Both the position numbers and the translations under genes were made by a program. Of a stretch of DNA of 64,000 nt, positions 54,402-63,262 are shown in pieces (position 1 is the first letter of the stretch; the number at the start of each line of letters is the position of its first letter). The DNA comes from Clostridiales bacterium (lineage in GTDB: Bacteria > Bacillota > Clostridia > Lachnospirales > Lachnospiraceae), in assembly GCA_012520655.1 (NCBI GenBank), contig JAAYNW010000059.1, positions 1 to 64,000 on the forward strand, read 5' to 3'. Under the pieces are notes generated by a model. The model worked only from the letters and a program-made list of their open reading frames with translations, was not told the origin of the DNA and ran no database searches.

Positions 54402-55640
54402 CTAAACCAGCGGATATTTCTGCGTCAGTTTCAGAACAATCTCTCTCGCCTGAGGAATCTTCTCTTCTCCACCCTTAACCACCAGAGCAATCGCCTCCGC
54501 AATCTCCTCCATATCTTCGGCATTCATGCCGCGTGAAGTTACGGCCGGTGTTCCGAGTCTGACACCGCTTGTAACGAACGGAGACTTCGGATCATTAGGA
54601 ATCGTATTTTTGTTTGCGGTAATATTAGCCTCATCCAATAGCTTCTCAACCTCTTTACCGGTCAAATCGAAGTTTGTAAGGTCTACCAGCATAAGATGGT
54701 TGTCCGTACCGCCTGATACAATCTTAATACCTCTGTTAAGAAGTCCTTTGCAAAGTGCCTGCGCATTATCAATAACTTGCTGCTGGTACTTCTTGAAGTC
54801 TTCGGAAAGCGCTTCCTTAAAGCATACCGCCTTTGCTGCGATTACATGCATAAGAGGTCCTCCCTGAATTCCGGGGAAAATCGCTTTGTTAAAATTATAT
54901 TTATCGGCCGCTTCCTGATTGCACAGAATCAGACCGCCTCTGGGTCCTCTGAGCGTCTTATGGGTCGTCGTCGTTACCACATCCGCATAAGGAATCGGGT
55001 CGGGATGAAGGCCTGCTGCAACAAGCCCCGCAATATGTGCCATATCCACCATAAGTACGGCACCCGCTTCATCTGCCACTTCCCTGAATTTCTTAAAATC
55101 AATAGCTCTCGCATAAGCGGAAGCTCCTGCGATAATCATCTTAGGCTTTGTTTCCAAAGCGATCTCTCTCAATTTATCATAATCAATAAAGCCGTCATCA
55201 TTAACGACGTACGGAACAATATTAAAATATTTACCGGAAATATTAACCGGGCTTCCGTGTGTCAGATGTCCGCCGTGGGCAAGATTCATACCCATGATTG
55301 TGTCTCCCGGATTGCAAATCGCAAACTGAACCGCAAGATTAGCCTGAGCCCCTGAATGAGGCTGTACATTTGCATAATCGCAGCCAAACAATTTTTTCGC
55401 TCTTTCAATCGCCAGATTCTCCACTACATCAACGCAATCACAGCCGCCGTAATATCTCTTTCCCGGATATCCTTCCGCATATTTGTTGGTAAGCGGGCTG
55501 CCCATCGCCGCCATAACCGCTTCGCTTACCCAGTTTTCCGATGCGATTAACTCAATATGGGTATTCTGTCTGTTCTGCTCGTCCACAATCGCCTGAGCGA
55601 TTTCCGGGTCGACCTTCTTTACTTCATCCAATGAATACAT
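54402..55640 (-). CDS. glyA: serine hydroxymethyltransferase
   Basis: The enzyme converts serine and tetrahydrofolate to glycine and methylene-tetrahydrofolate, the cofactor ThyA uses. I start it at the ATG at 55640, after CGGAGGAAG. The 412-residue protein has [11 protein letters not shown] (about 29-39), [23 protein letters not shown] and the PLP lysine in [16 protein letters not shown] (near 228). Length is normal. It is monocistronic and convergent with the LUD gene. Confidence 0.96.
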   Translation of the reverse strand: MYSLDEVKKVDPEIAQAIVDEQNRQNTHIELIASENWVSEAVMAAMGSPLTNKYAEGYPGKRYYGGCDCVDVVENLAIERAKKLFGCDYANVQPHSGAQANLAVQFAICNPGDTIMGMNLAHGGHLTHGSPVNISGKYFNIVPYVVNDDGFIDYDKLREIALETKPKMIIAGASAYARAIDFKKFREVADEAGAVLMVDMAHIAGLVAAGLHPDPIPYADVVTTTTHKTLRGPRGGLILCNQEAADKYNFNKAIFPGIQGGPLMHVIAAKAVCFKEALSEDFKKYQQQVIDNAQALCKGLLNRGIKIVSGGTDNHLMLVDLTNFDLTGKEVEKLLDEANITANKNTIPNDPKSPFVTSGVRLGTPAVTSRGMNAEDMEEIAEAIALVVKGGEEKIPQAREIVLKLTQKYPLV

Positions 55641-55846
55641 ATATTCTTCCTCCGTCCTCTTTATTACGCTAAAGTTCTTTTTGAAGTATACCATAGATTT
55701 TTCAGAATGAAAACTATAATAACAGAATATTCTAATAATGAATATTTAAGAAATTATATCCAATTCATATTTACTTCCTTTTAAAATACTGCTAAAATGA
55801 GGATTGATTAAAAATGGTTTACTTAAGATGCAAATGAGGGCGTGCT

Positions 55847-56824
55847 ATGTACTATGTGATCGTAAATCCCGCCTCCAAATCGGGGCGCGGACGTCAGATA
55901 TGGGTAAAACTCGAGAAGATCCTCGAAGAAAAAGAAATACCATATAAAGTTATCTTTTCAAAAGGGATCGGACATGTAACCCGAGTCGTAGCAAAGCTTA
56001 CCGCCCCGCTTGCCGATGATCCTGCTGCCGCTCCTATTAAGTTAATTATACTTGGCGGCGACGGAACCATGAATGAAGCTTTACAGGGTATCAGTGATTT
56101 CGACCGCGTGTGGCTCGGCTATATTCCAACCGGTTCAAGCAACGATTTGTCGAGGGACTTACAGCTTCCCAAGGATCCTGTCTTGATACTCTCTTCGATT
56201 ATGGAAGGAAAAATCGTTCGTACCATGGATCTTGGAATGCTTACCTACAATAACCCACCCGGAGAGTTCTCCAGGCTTCATGTAGAGGAAATAGCACCTG
56301 TCAGATATTTTTCCGTAAGCAGCGGAATAGGCTTTGATGCTGCCGTATGTGAAGAAGCACTCGCCTCCCGTTTTAAAAATATTTTAAACAAGCTTAAGCT
56401 CGGGAAGCTCACTTACCTCATTTTAGCGCTAAAGCAGCTAATTGCAGCAAAATCTGTTTCCTGTGATATATATCTCGATGATTCCCCGGAGCCGATTCAT
56501 TTGAACAGTTTTTTGTTTACGGCATTTATGATTCATAAATACGAGGGCGGAGGCTTTAAGTTCTGTCCGGCAGCCGACGCCACCGATGGAATGCTCGATT
56601 TATGCGTAGTAGGAAATATTCCTAAGACGGTTATATTCTTTGCACTTCCTACTGCTTTTTTCGGAAAACATTATATGTTTTCTCAGATAAAACATTATAC
56701 GGCATCCAAGGCAAGGTTCGTTGCCTCCATGCCGTTATGGGTACATACCGACGGCGAAGTATATGCAAAGTCCGACAATATCACCATCGCATGTATTTCC
56801 CGGAAAGTAAAATTAATGATGTAA
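55847..56824 (+). CDS. diacylglycerol kinase family lipid kinase
   Basis: The 325-residue protein has the DAGK catalytic core: VIVNPASKSGRGR (4-16), GGDGTMNEALQGI (about 68-80), YIPTGSSNDLSRDL (about 90-103), and a C-terminal FVASMPLWVHTDGEVY. Such YegS/DgkB-like kinases phosphorylate diacylglycerol or related lipids at the inner membrane face. The PAP2 phosphatase gene 35 bases downstream suggests a pair acting on lipid phosphates. The start follows GAGGGCG. Confidence 0.9.
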   Translation: MYYVIVNPASKSGRGRQIWVKLEKILEEKEIPYKVIFSKGIGHVTRVVAKLTAPLADDPAAAPIKLIILGGDGTMNEALQGISDFDRVWLGYIPTGSSNDLSRDLQLPKDPVLILSSIMEGKIVRTMDLGMLTYNNPPGEFSRLHVEEIAPVRYFSVSSGIGFDAAVCEEALASRFKNILNKLKLGKLTYLILALKQLIAAKSVSCDIYLDDSPEPIHLNSFLFTAFMIHKYEGGGFKFCPAADATDGMLDLCVVGNIPKTVIFFALPTAFFGKHYMFSQIKHYTASKARFVASMPLWVHTDGEVYAKSDNITIACISRKVKLMM

Positions 56825-56859
56825 ATTAAGCCTTCTAAGGGCTGACATGGAGTGTAAAA

Positions 56860-57537
56860 ATGAAAAAAATTTATGAGAAGTATAAGCATGCGATACCGCT
56901 TATCACCTATGCAGTTATTTATCTGATATGGTTTATTTATTTAGAGAAAAACGTTACAAAAAACTACAGAGTTATTCATGTAGCGTTGGATGATTATATC
57001 CCTTTTTGTGAATTTTTTGTTATTCCTTATTTTTTATGGTTTATTTATGTAGCCGCCGTGGTCATCTTCTTTTTATTCAAGAGTAAAGAGGATTATATCA
57101 AATCCTGTATATTTCTTTTTACAGGCATGACTATTTTTCTTATTATTTCTACATTGTTTCCTAACGGACATCATCTGCGCCCGTTAGCTATGCCGAGAGA
57201 TAATATTTTTACTCATTTAATAACATATCTCTACCATACGGATACTCCCACCAACTTATGGCCGAGCATCCATGTATATAATTCTTTGGGAGCACATTTT
57301 GCCATTACAAAAAGTTCTCGTTTGGCAAACAAGAAATGGCTTGTACGGAGTTCACTGATACTTTGTATCTCCATTATTCTATCTACCATGCTCCTTAAGC
57401 AGCATTCCGTATTCGATGTGGTTACCGCTTTCATTATGGCAGCCATCATGTACGGCATCGTATACAAATATGATATTGTTATGGCACACAAAGGAAGAGC
57501 ACATGCACGCAAAAAAGCAACACCGCAGGTCAACTAA
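56860..57537 (+). CDS. PAP2-superfamily membrane phosphatase
   Basis: The 225-residue protein has about six membrane helices. The acid-phosphatase motifs are PNGHHLRP (about 104-111), LWPSIHVYNS (about 128-137) and LLKQHSVFDVV (about 180-190), holding the conserved histidines and aspartate. It should remove phosphate from lipid phosphates such as phosphatidate or undecaprenyl-PP. It follows the lipid kinase by 35 bases, probably as one transcript, and overlaps its terminator. Confidence 0.87.
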   Translation: MKKIYEKYKHAIPLITYAVIYLIWFIYLEKNVTKNYRVIHVALDDYIPFCEFFVIPYFLWFIYVAAVVIFFLFKSKEDYIKSCIFLFTGMTIFLIISTLFPNGHHLRPLAMPRDNIFTHLITYLYHTDTPTNLWPSIHVYNSLGAHFAITKSSRLANKKWLVRSSLILCISIILSTMLLKQHSVFDVVTAFIMAAIMYGIVYKYDIVMAHKGRAHARKKATPQVN

Positions 57538-57560
57538 GACCTACGGTGTTTTTATTTTAC
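57519..57560 (+). terminator. terminator of the lipid kinase / PAP2 operon
   Basis: AACACCG-AGGTC pairs with GACCT-CGGTGTT, each arm with one unpaired base, followed by TTTATTTT on the plus strand. The stem begins inside the last codons of the PAP2 gene. Confidence 0.85.
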
Positions 57561-57564
57561 GTTA

Positions 57565-58590
57565 TTAATTAAATTTAAAAAATCTCTGACAGATGCGGTA
57601 CCCTTCTACGGATATCCTTCTTCCTCCCTTACCCGGAAGGTTCATAGAACTTCCCAGTAACCCATACCTCAATCTCGTATATAGCATCTTGTCTTTCTGT
57701 TTGATATAATTCCACAGCTCTTTCTTTTTCTCAAGATGCTCTTCACTGCCTCCGCGAATAAGCAATATAGAAGAAATCGTCGTTATGATCTCCAGATAAT
57801 TAATCATATAATTTCGCATTTTACGGTTCACTTTAATCTTCGCTTTGTTCTCCGCCATGTAATCCACCATGATTTTATTCACTTTAATCTGCTGGTCTAT
57901 TCTGGAAATCATAATGGTCTCATTTACCGATTGCCCTTCCCGCCCTATGTAATAGCGGTAAAAATTCACATCTAAATAAAACATGTTCTTCACAAAAGGA
58001 AGCGGCTCGAATACATACAGATTATCTACGTAAAAAGTGTGTTCCGGCAATTTCAATTCACAATCCTTCAAAAGCTTTGTACGGAAGATGACCGAATGCA
58101 TAAGAATATACTGTCCTTTGCGGAAATGCCTTACATCGTCCCAAGTAAACATTTCATTACGCGGCAAAGCATAATGGTAACGCATGACCTTGTTTCTCTT
58201 CTCGCCCTCTTTTTCATAAACAAAATTGCTGATTAGCATATCCAGCACTTTTTCTCCGCCGGCCAGACTTCTCAATGTATCTAATATCTGCTTGTAAGCA
58301 CTTTCTTTTACCCAGTCATCGCTATCCACTACTTTGAAAAATAAACCCGAGGCATTCTCAATTCCCGCATTAACCGCAGAACCATGCCCTCCGTTTTCCT
58401 TATGCACCGCACGCACGATTGACGGATATTTTTTTACATATTCATCTGCAATTGCCGCTGTATCGTCCTTCGATCCATCGTTTACAATAATAATCTCCAC
58501 GTCTTCACCGCCGACAAGCAGTGACTCCACGCACTTTCTCATATACCCCTCGGAATTGTAACAGGGTATCGTAACTGTTAATAATTTCAT
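57565..58590 (-). CDS. family 2 glycosyltransferase
   Basis: The ATG at 58590 lies 6 bases after CGGAGGAA. The 341-residue enzyme has a GT2 (GT-A fold) domain: LTVTIPCYNSEGYM (4-17), EIIIVNDGSKDDT (about 32-44), GHGSAVNAGIE and VVDSDDWVK (about 85-93, the DxD-type metal site). A basic helical tail follows, with no obvious membrane helix. It transfers a sugar from a nucleotide donor, probably to a surface glycan or lipid. It lies 32 bases after the SfsA-MutY gene on the same strand. Confidence 0.92.
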   Translation of the reverse strand: MKLLTVTIPCYNSEGYMRKCVESLLVGGEDVEIIIVNDGSKDDTAAIADEYVKKYPSIVRAVHKENGGHGSAVNAGIENASGLFFKVVDSDDWVKESAYKQILDTLRSLAGGEKVLDMLISNFVYEKEGEKRNKVMRYHYALPRNEMFTWDDVRHFRKGQYILMHSVIFRTKLLKDCELKLPEHTFYVDNLYVFEPLPFVKNMFYLDVNFYRYYIGREGQSVNETIMISRIDQQIKVNKIMVDYMAENKAKIKVNRKMRNYMINYLEIITTISSILLIRGGSEEHLEKKKELWNYIKQKDKMLYTRLRYGLLGSSMNLPGKGGRRISVEGYRICQRFFKFN

Positions 58591-58622
58591 ACTTTTCCTC
58601 CGACATTTTGGTACATTTATCA

Positions 58623-60374
58623 TTAAATTCCCAATTTAATATCCAGATATTTGGCGTAGGCCGCATAAGCCGACGGAATCGGATACCGTTCTCTGGCTTC
58701 CGCTTTATCAATGAATATCCAATCTGTTCCCAATATTCCCTCCACTGGCATCTCCAACTCATCGACCCGTACCGCATAACCCTTCATATGCCACTCCTTA
58801 TGAGAAAAAATGTGTTTCGCTTCTCCTATATGCTGTATACGTATAACCTTTAATCCCATATTTTTCAGAAAAGCAATCACTTCTTCTTCCGAGCGGTACC
58901 CTTCCAACATCGGGAATCCATACATTCCCGAAAGAAGCCCTTTCCCCGGTCTCTTTTCGAAGGCAGCCCGATCCTCATCCCTAATGACAAGCACTGTTTT
59001 TTCTTCTACATTTCTTTCCTTCTTAGATTTCTTTTTGGGAAATTCAGAGATTCTGTCCTGCAGATACGCTTCACAAAATCCGTTCCACGGACATTCTGCG
59101 CACTTAGGCACTCCGCCCGGCACACATACCATCGCACCGAGCTCCATCAGTGCCTGATTAAAATCTCCCGGCCTGTCCTTAGGAATAACCGCATACAGTT
59201 CCTTTTCCACCCTGCTTTTCGTCTTCTGGGATAGGATATCTTCTCCGTCCATACGAAGTCTGGAAAGTACACGCAAGACATTGCCGTCTACCGCCGGCAC
59301 CGCCTTTCCGTAAGCGATGGAGGCTATGGCACCTGCCGTATAACTGCCAATCCCCGGTAAGGACAGCAGACTTTTATATTCCGACGGAATTACCCCTCCG
59401 TATTGTTCCATTATTATCTTAGCGGCTTTCTGAAGATTGCGGACTCGGTTATAATATCCCAAGCCTTCCCAAAGCTTCACCAGGCGGTCCTCTTCCAAAT
59501 AGGCAAGGCTCTCTACATCCGGTACCGCTTCGATAAATCGATCAAAATATGGTTTTACTGCCTCCACACGCGTCTGCTGAAGCATTATCTCCGACAGCCA
59601 GACATAATAGGGTGTAGGATTTTCTCGCCACGGGAGTATTCTCCTGCCGCTGTCATACCACGCAAGCAACGGCCTTTCAATTACATCGAGTTTGGACAAT
59701 ACAACGGGCACTCTATCCGCAATCTCTATGCTGTCGGGTGTCACATTACAGTCGTAGGCCAGAATTTTCACTCCTGCTTCCCGTGCTTTTAAAAGAACCT
59801 CCGCAAAAGCCGGATGGGTTTCCGCATTGGGGGCAAAAAAATCCACATCCTTCATCTGTACTACCAATATGATATATGCGCCATATCCTTCTTTTACAGC
59901 ATCCATCAGTTCTTCCACGTGCTTCACGGCCCGTTCTGACGGCGCATCAGGAAAATATACGGCATTATCCTTTTCCAAAGTCACACCTTTCACTTCCAGG
60001 AAAATCTTTTCATTATCCGTCTCTATATAGAAATCAAATCGAGAGTTTTTATAGACTTTTTCAGGATATACATTCTTTAAATCCGCAAACAGCTTCTTTT
60101 GCAAAATCCATTCGTGTACCGCCCGGTTAGGCGCTGCCGAATCCATATTTATCATGCGGCTGCCTTTCTCTACTGCAACCAAGTCATAAGCGGTTGAACG
60201 TTCCCTGTTATCGCTCTTCTCCAAATATACTACCGCATGACCGGTCAGAAGTTCTTTACATCTTCCCGTGTTTTTTACGTGTACTTTTTCTATCTTTCCG
60301 TTAATTTCTACATAAGCGATAAATCGGTTCGGACGAGTCAGAAACCTACCTTCCGCAATGTTTTTATACTTCAT
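58623..60374 (-). CDS. SfsA-MutY fusion protein
   Basis: One 583-residue frame joins two usually separate proteins. Residues 1-230 are SfsA-like, with the nuclease-type acids SRFDFYI (D114) and FLEVKG (E127, K129). Residues 231-583 are a full MutY adenine glycosylase, which removes A paired with 8-oxoguanine. It has SEIMLQQTRV (E262), the hairpin LPGIGSYTAGA (339-349), AVDGNVLR (D363) and an Fe-S loop with Cys 417, 425, 428 and 434. A NUDIX-like C-terminal domain with FSHKEWH follows. The first cysteine gap is seven residues, one more than usual. No stop or start breaks the junction. Confidence 0.93.
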   Translation of the reverse strand: MKYKNIAEGRFLTRPNRFIAYVEINGKIEKVHVKNTGRCKELLTGHAVVYLEKSDNRERSTAYDLVAVEKGSRMINMDSAAPNRAVHEWILQKKLFADLKNVYPEKVYKNSRFDFYIETDNEKIFLEVKGVTLEKDNAVYFPDAPSERAVKHVEELMDAVKEGYGAYIILVVQMKDVDFFAPNAETHPAFAEVLLKAREAGVKILAYDCNVTPDSIEIADRVPVVLSKLDVIERPLLAWYDSGRRILPWRENPTPYYVWLSEIMLQQTRVEAVKPYFDRFIEAVPDVESLAYLEEDRLVKLWEGLGYYNRVRNLQKAAKIIMEQYGGVIPSEYKSLLSLPGIGSYTAGAIASIAYGKAVPAVDGNVLRVLSRLRMDGEDILSQKTKSRVEKELYAVIPKDRPGDFNQALMELGAMVCVPGGVPKCAECPWNGFCEAYLQDRISEFPKKKSKKERNVEEKTVLVIRDEDRAAFEKRPGKGLLSGMYGFPMLEGYRSEEEVIAFLKNMGLKVIRIQHIGEAKHIFSHKEWHMKGYAVRVDELEMPVEGILGTDWIFIDKAEARERYPIPSAYAAYAKYLDIKLGI

Positions 60375-60432
60375 TTCGATACCTTATCTTTCCTTGTTCC
60401 TCGGTATTTCTCCATTTTCAAATGCAAAAGCA

Positions 60433-60942
60433 TCAACGCAGTCTGTTGCATTCAAATTTCTCCAGCTTAAGAAGGCAGTTTTTAAGCTCAATATACCTTT
60501 CTTCTATATCGCCCGGCTTCAATTCTATATCCGTCGCTATCGCCATAACATTGAGCATATCGTCGGTAATGCGGTGATGGAGACCCGTCAGTATATCCAA
60601 CCGCTCTTCGTAGGTATCCGCATCGAGAAATTTGAGCACCTGCGGATCTATAACCGGCAGCTCCTCTTCTTCATCGGAAGCAGTCGCCTCCATACCTTCC
60701 GTATCCGGTGTAGCATCCAGCATTTCAAACCTATATTCCTGAGTCGCTTGCGGATATTTCTCCTTATCTATTTTCTCCAAAAACATATTAATCGGTCTTG
60801 CATAGGTTTTATAGTCCCCATACATCGCCTGATATATAACAAGCATTTCTCCCGTTTCGGAATGCTCCGCTATCGTAAGGATCTGATAGGTATTTCCCTT
60901 GAAATGCCTGTAAATCTCACGTGGCTGCGGTATATGCTGCAT
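60433..60942 (-). CDS. DUF1653 protein with helical C-terminal extension
   Basis: Residues 1-75 of this 169-residue protein match DUF1653 (REIYRHFKGNTYQILTIAEH, then YQAMYGDYKTYARP), a small beta-barrel domain of unknown role. An acidic linker follows (about 80-97, SDEEEELP). A helical C-terminal part (about 98-169) is not part of the basic domain. It lies 58 bases upstream of the SfsA-MutY gene on the same strand and may be co-transcribed. The function is not known. Confidence 0.82.
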   Translation of the reverse strand: MQHIPQPREIYRHFKGNTYQILTIAEHSETGEMLVIYQAMYGDYKTYARPINMFLEKIDKEKYPQATQEYRFEMLDATPDTEGMEATASDEEEELPVIDPQVLKFLDADTYEERLDILTGLHHRITDDMLNVMAIATDIELKPGDIEERYIELKNCLLKLEKFECNRLR

Positions 60943-61027
60943 AATGTATCCTCACTTTTCTTTGAATTTTAACTTTTCACTTATCATTATAATACCCAAC
61001 TATCGACTTGTCATGCTTTTCCTGCTT

Positions 61028-61429
61028 CTAATCATTCCCAGGCTCTAAAAGCACATAGGAAAATCGGCTTTGCTCCTCCTGAAATCTCACTTCTGAAAGC
61101 TCTGTCTTCAGTCTCTCCTTTCCGTCGTCATCCAAGCTCTTAAATCTTTTATGATGAATTAAAATAGTATATTCATTGGGTACATCCTTCTGTGTTACTT
61201 TTGTCATCGTTATACCGCAATTGTTATAGCCGCACTCTTCCAGCACATTCCTTATTTCTCCGATATGTTCATTTTCAATTGAACGATAATACTGCCTGTC
61301 GGCCAAAGTTCCATTCTTTTCCTGACTCATCACAGTGCTGTTCCCGCAAAATAAAATAATGGCTGTAAATAATAACGTTGCTGCCCAATATTTTTTCTCA
61401 ATAAATGCACTTTTTTTATTTTTTCTCAT
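61028..61429 (-). CDS. small secreted or membrane-anchored protein, unknown
   Basis: The 133-residue protein has a basic start and one hydrophobic segment (about 14-31, AATLLFTAIILFCG) that could be a signal peptide or anchor. A soluble charged domain follows, containing a CGYNNCG pair near 66-72 and an amphipathic C-terminus. I do not recognise it. It sits alone between the DUF1653 gene and the YqeY terminator. A TTCCTTT-complement ribosome site precedes the ATG. Confidence 0.65.
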   Translation of the reverse strand: MRKNKKSAFIEKKYWAATLLFTAIILFCGNSTVMSQEKNGTLADRQYYRSIENEHIGEIRNVLEECGYNNCGITMTKVTQKDVPNEYTILIHHKRFKSLDDDGKERLKTELSEVRFQEEQSRFSYVLLEPGND

Positions 61430-61535
61430 ATCATTTCTTCCTTTCGCTTACAAATATTTTCCCGTTTTATATGTTAAATTTTTCAATTAAAGGCAATTTA
61501 GAATTGCTTTTATCTGATTTTAACATTTTGAATGT

Positions 61536-61582
61536 ACAATAAAACGGACTATAACACTCTTAAATAAAAATGTTATAGTCCG
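61536..61582 (-). terminator. terminator of the GatB/YqeY gene
   Basis: CGGACTATAACA pairs perfectly with TGTTATAGTCCG over a 14-base loop; TTTTATTG follows on the minus strand. Confidence 0.8.
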
Positions 61583-61633
61583 CATATTTGACTTTTCTTA
61601 TATGGTATAAAACACCTGCTTCTATATCTAAGC

Positions 61634-62092
61634 TTATCCCAAAAGCTCTGCGACAAGCTTATTTACCAGCGCACCGTCCGCTTTCCCTTTTACCTTCGGC
61701 ATCAGTTCCTTCATTACCCTGCCCTTATCCTTTGCAGAAGGGTTCTCTATTCCCAAGGCTGCAAGCACTTCTTTTATTGCTCCCCGAATCGCTTCCTCAC
61801 TCATCTCCTCCGGCGCAAATTCACTCAACACCTCAAGTCTCTTTTTACACTGTTCCTTAATATCTGTCCTATCCTCCGGAGCAAGCTCCATCGTCTCCCT
61901 CGTCTGCTTAATCTCTTTCTTAATTACCTCATATTCCTCAGCTTCCGTTAAATCTTCCCGCTTATCAATTGCCTTATTCTTAAGCGCTCCAAGCAGCATA
62001 GACAAGGTTTCCTTCCTATCCTTATCCTTGTTCTTCATAGCGGTTACCATTTCCGCCCTGACTTCATCAATCTTACTCATTTCTTCACTCAT
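61634..62092 (-). CDS. GatB/YqeY domain protein
   Basis: The 152-residue helical protein matches stand-alone YqeY: EVRAEMVTAMKNKDKDRKET near the start, then LLGALKNKAIDKRE, and the C-terminal GRVMKELMPKVKGKADGALVN that corresponds to the GatB tail domain. The GatB tail binds tRNA in glutamyl-tRNA amidotransferase; the role of the free form is unclear. The start may be the listed ATG or the ATG four codons later, which fits the AAGG site better. It is followed by a strong terminator. Confidence 0.9.
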   Translation of the reverse strand: MSEEMSKIDEVRAEMVTAMKNKDKDRKETLSMLLGALKNKAIDKREDLTEAEEYEVIKKEIKQTRETMELAPEDRTDIKEQCKKRLEVLSEFAPEEMSEEAIRGAIKEVLAALGIENPSAKDKGRVMKELMPKVKGKADGALVNKLVAELLG

Positions 62093-62186
62093 TCCTTTCT
62101 GATTTTACCAGCATCTATATTATTAACTACCTATCCCTATAGTACCGATTTATTTACAAGAATCCTTTAATACATTAAAATCGCAT

Positions 62187-63164
62187 CTACACACTATACT
62201 TCACTATCAACAGCTCAACACTCATCATATCATTTATACCGCCTGTCTTCACCGCTTCTTCCGCTTCCACACAATCTTCCAGCGCTCTGCGCAAATAGTT
62301 GCTTTGGAACTTGGACGCCTGAGCGATGTATTTTCCCGCAATGAAGGGCAAAAGCCCGACCTTCTCCCCGATTGATTTATTGTCATACCCTTTTGCTTTT
62401 AGTTCTTTCACTTGAAGAAGCATATTATACTGCCTCGCTATCAAAAACAGAATACGCATCGGCGGTTCTTTCAGCGCCAACAGATCATAATACAGATTCA
62501 GCGCTTCTTTTTGCTTTTTATCCGCAATGGCATTTACCATATCAAAAATATGATTGCTCACCCTGTGCGTGCATATATCCTCTACATCCTGCTCTGTTAT
62601 CGCTTCTTTCTCCATACAGTAGCACATCAGCTTTTCCAGCTCTTTACGGATATTCTCCATATCCGTCCCTGTCTTTTCAAGAAAGCAATGGAGGGCAGAT
62701 CCGGATATCAATTTATCTTCTTTTTTTATCATGCCGAGAACCCACTTCTGAAGTGTCGTTTCACTCTGAACCGGGAATTCTGCCACAGTTCCTTTTGCGG
62801 AAACTACTTTGAAAAGCCTGCTCCTCTTATCGACCTCCGTCTCCACAAAAACAAAATAGGCCGTCTCAGGCGGCGAGTTCAAGTATTCCGCAAGCTGCTC
62901 GCCTCCCTGCTTAAAAAAACCGCTGTTTTCGATAATAATCAGTCGCCTGTCCGCAAAAAAAGGCAGCGTTTCCGCCAAGTCGATCACTGCTCCCGCAGAT
63001 ATACCTTTTCCTTCAAAATAATTATAGTTCATCGTATCTTCATCATCCGTCAGCGCATTCTTAAGCCGATCTCTGTACTGCTTGCGAAGATATGCCTCTT
63101 CCCCGTATAAAAGATATATGTTTTTAAATTGTCTCGTTTGAATATCCTCATTGATACGCTGCAT
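62187..63164 (-). CDS. holA: DNA polymerase III delta subunit
   Basis: The 325-residue protein has the HolA layout: KNIYLLYGEEAYLRKQYRDRL at the N-terminus, then an AAA-like region with LAETLPFFADRRLIIIENSGFF (about 62-83) and YFVFVETEVDKRSRLFK. A helical C-terminal collar domain follows (IADKKQKEALNLYYDLL, ILFLIARQYNMLLQV). It opens the sliding clamp as part of the clamp loader. It lies downstream of comEC on the same strand, a common arrangement in Firmicutes. AAGGAG precedes the ATG. Confidence 0.93.
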   Translation of the reverse strand: MQRINEDIQTRQFKNIYLLYGEEAYLRKQYRDRLKNALTDDEDTMNYNYFEGKGISAGAVIDLAETLPFFADRRLIIIENSGFFKQGGEQLAEYLNSPPETAYFVFVETEVDKRSRLFKVVSAKGTVAEFPVQSETTLQKWVLGMIKKEDKLISGSALHCFLEKTGTDMENIRKELEKLMCYCMEKEAITEQDVEDICTHRVSNHIFDMVNAIADKKQKEALNLYYDLLALKEPPMRILFLIARQYNMLLQVKELKAKGYDNKSIGEKVGLLPFIAGKYIAQASKFQSNYLRRALEDCVEAEEAVKTGGINDMMSVELLIVKYSV

Positions 63165-63262
63165 TATATCTCCTTCTGCTGCACTTTGTCTTTCATTATA
63201 AATTCCTTTTATTTTCCTGTCAAACCTTCTATTACAATCAAAGCATCAAAAGCCTTGTCCTT

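Noticed and set aside
60358-60972. 204-residue plus-strand frame opposite the DUF1653 gene
   Set aside because: It lies opposite a recognisable domain and has no ribosome site or homologous look.
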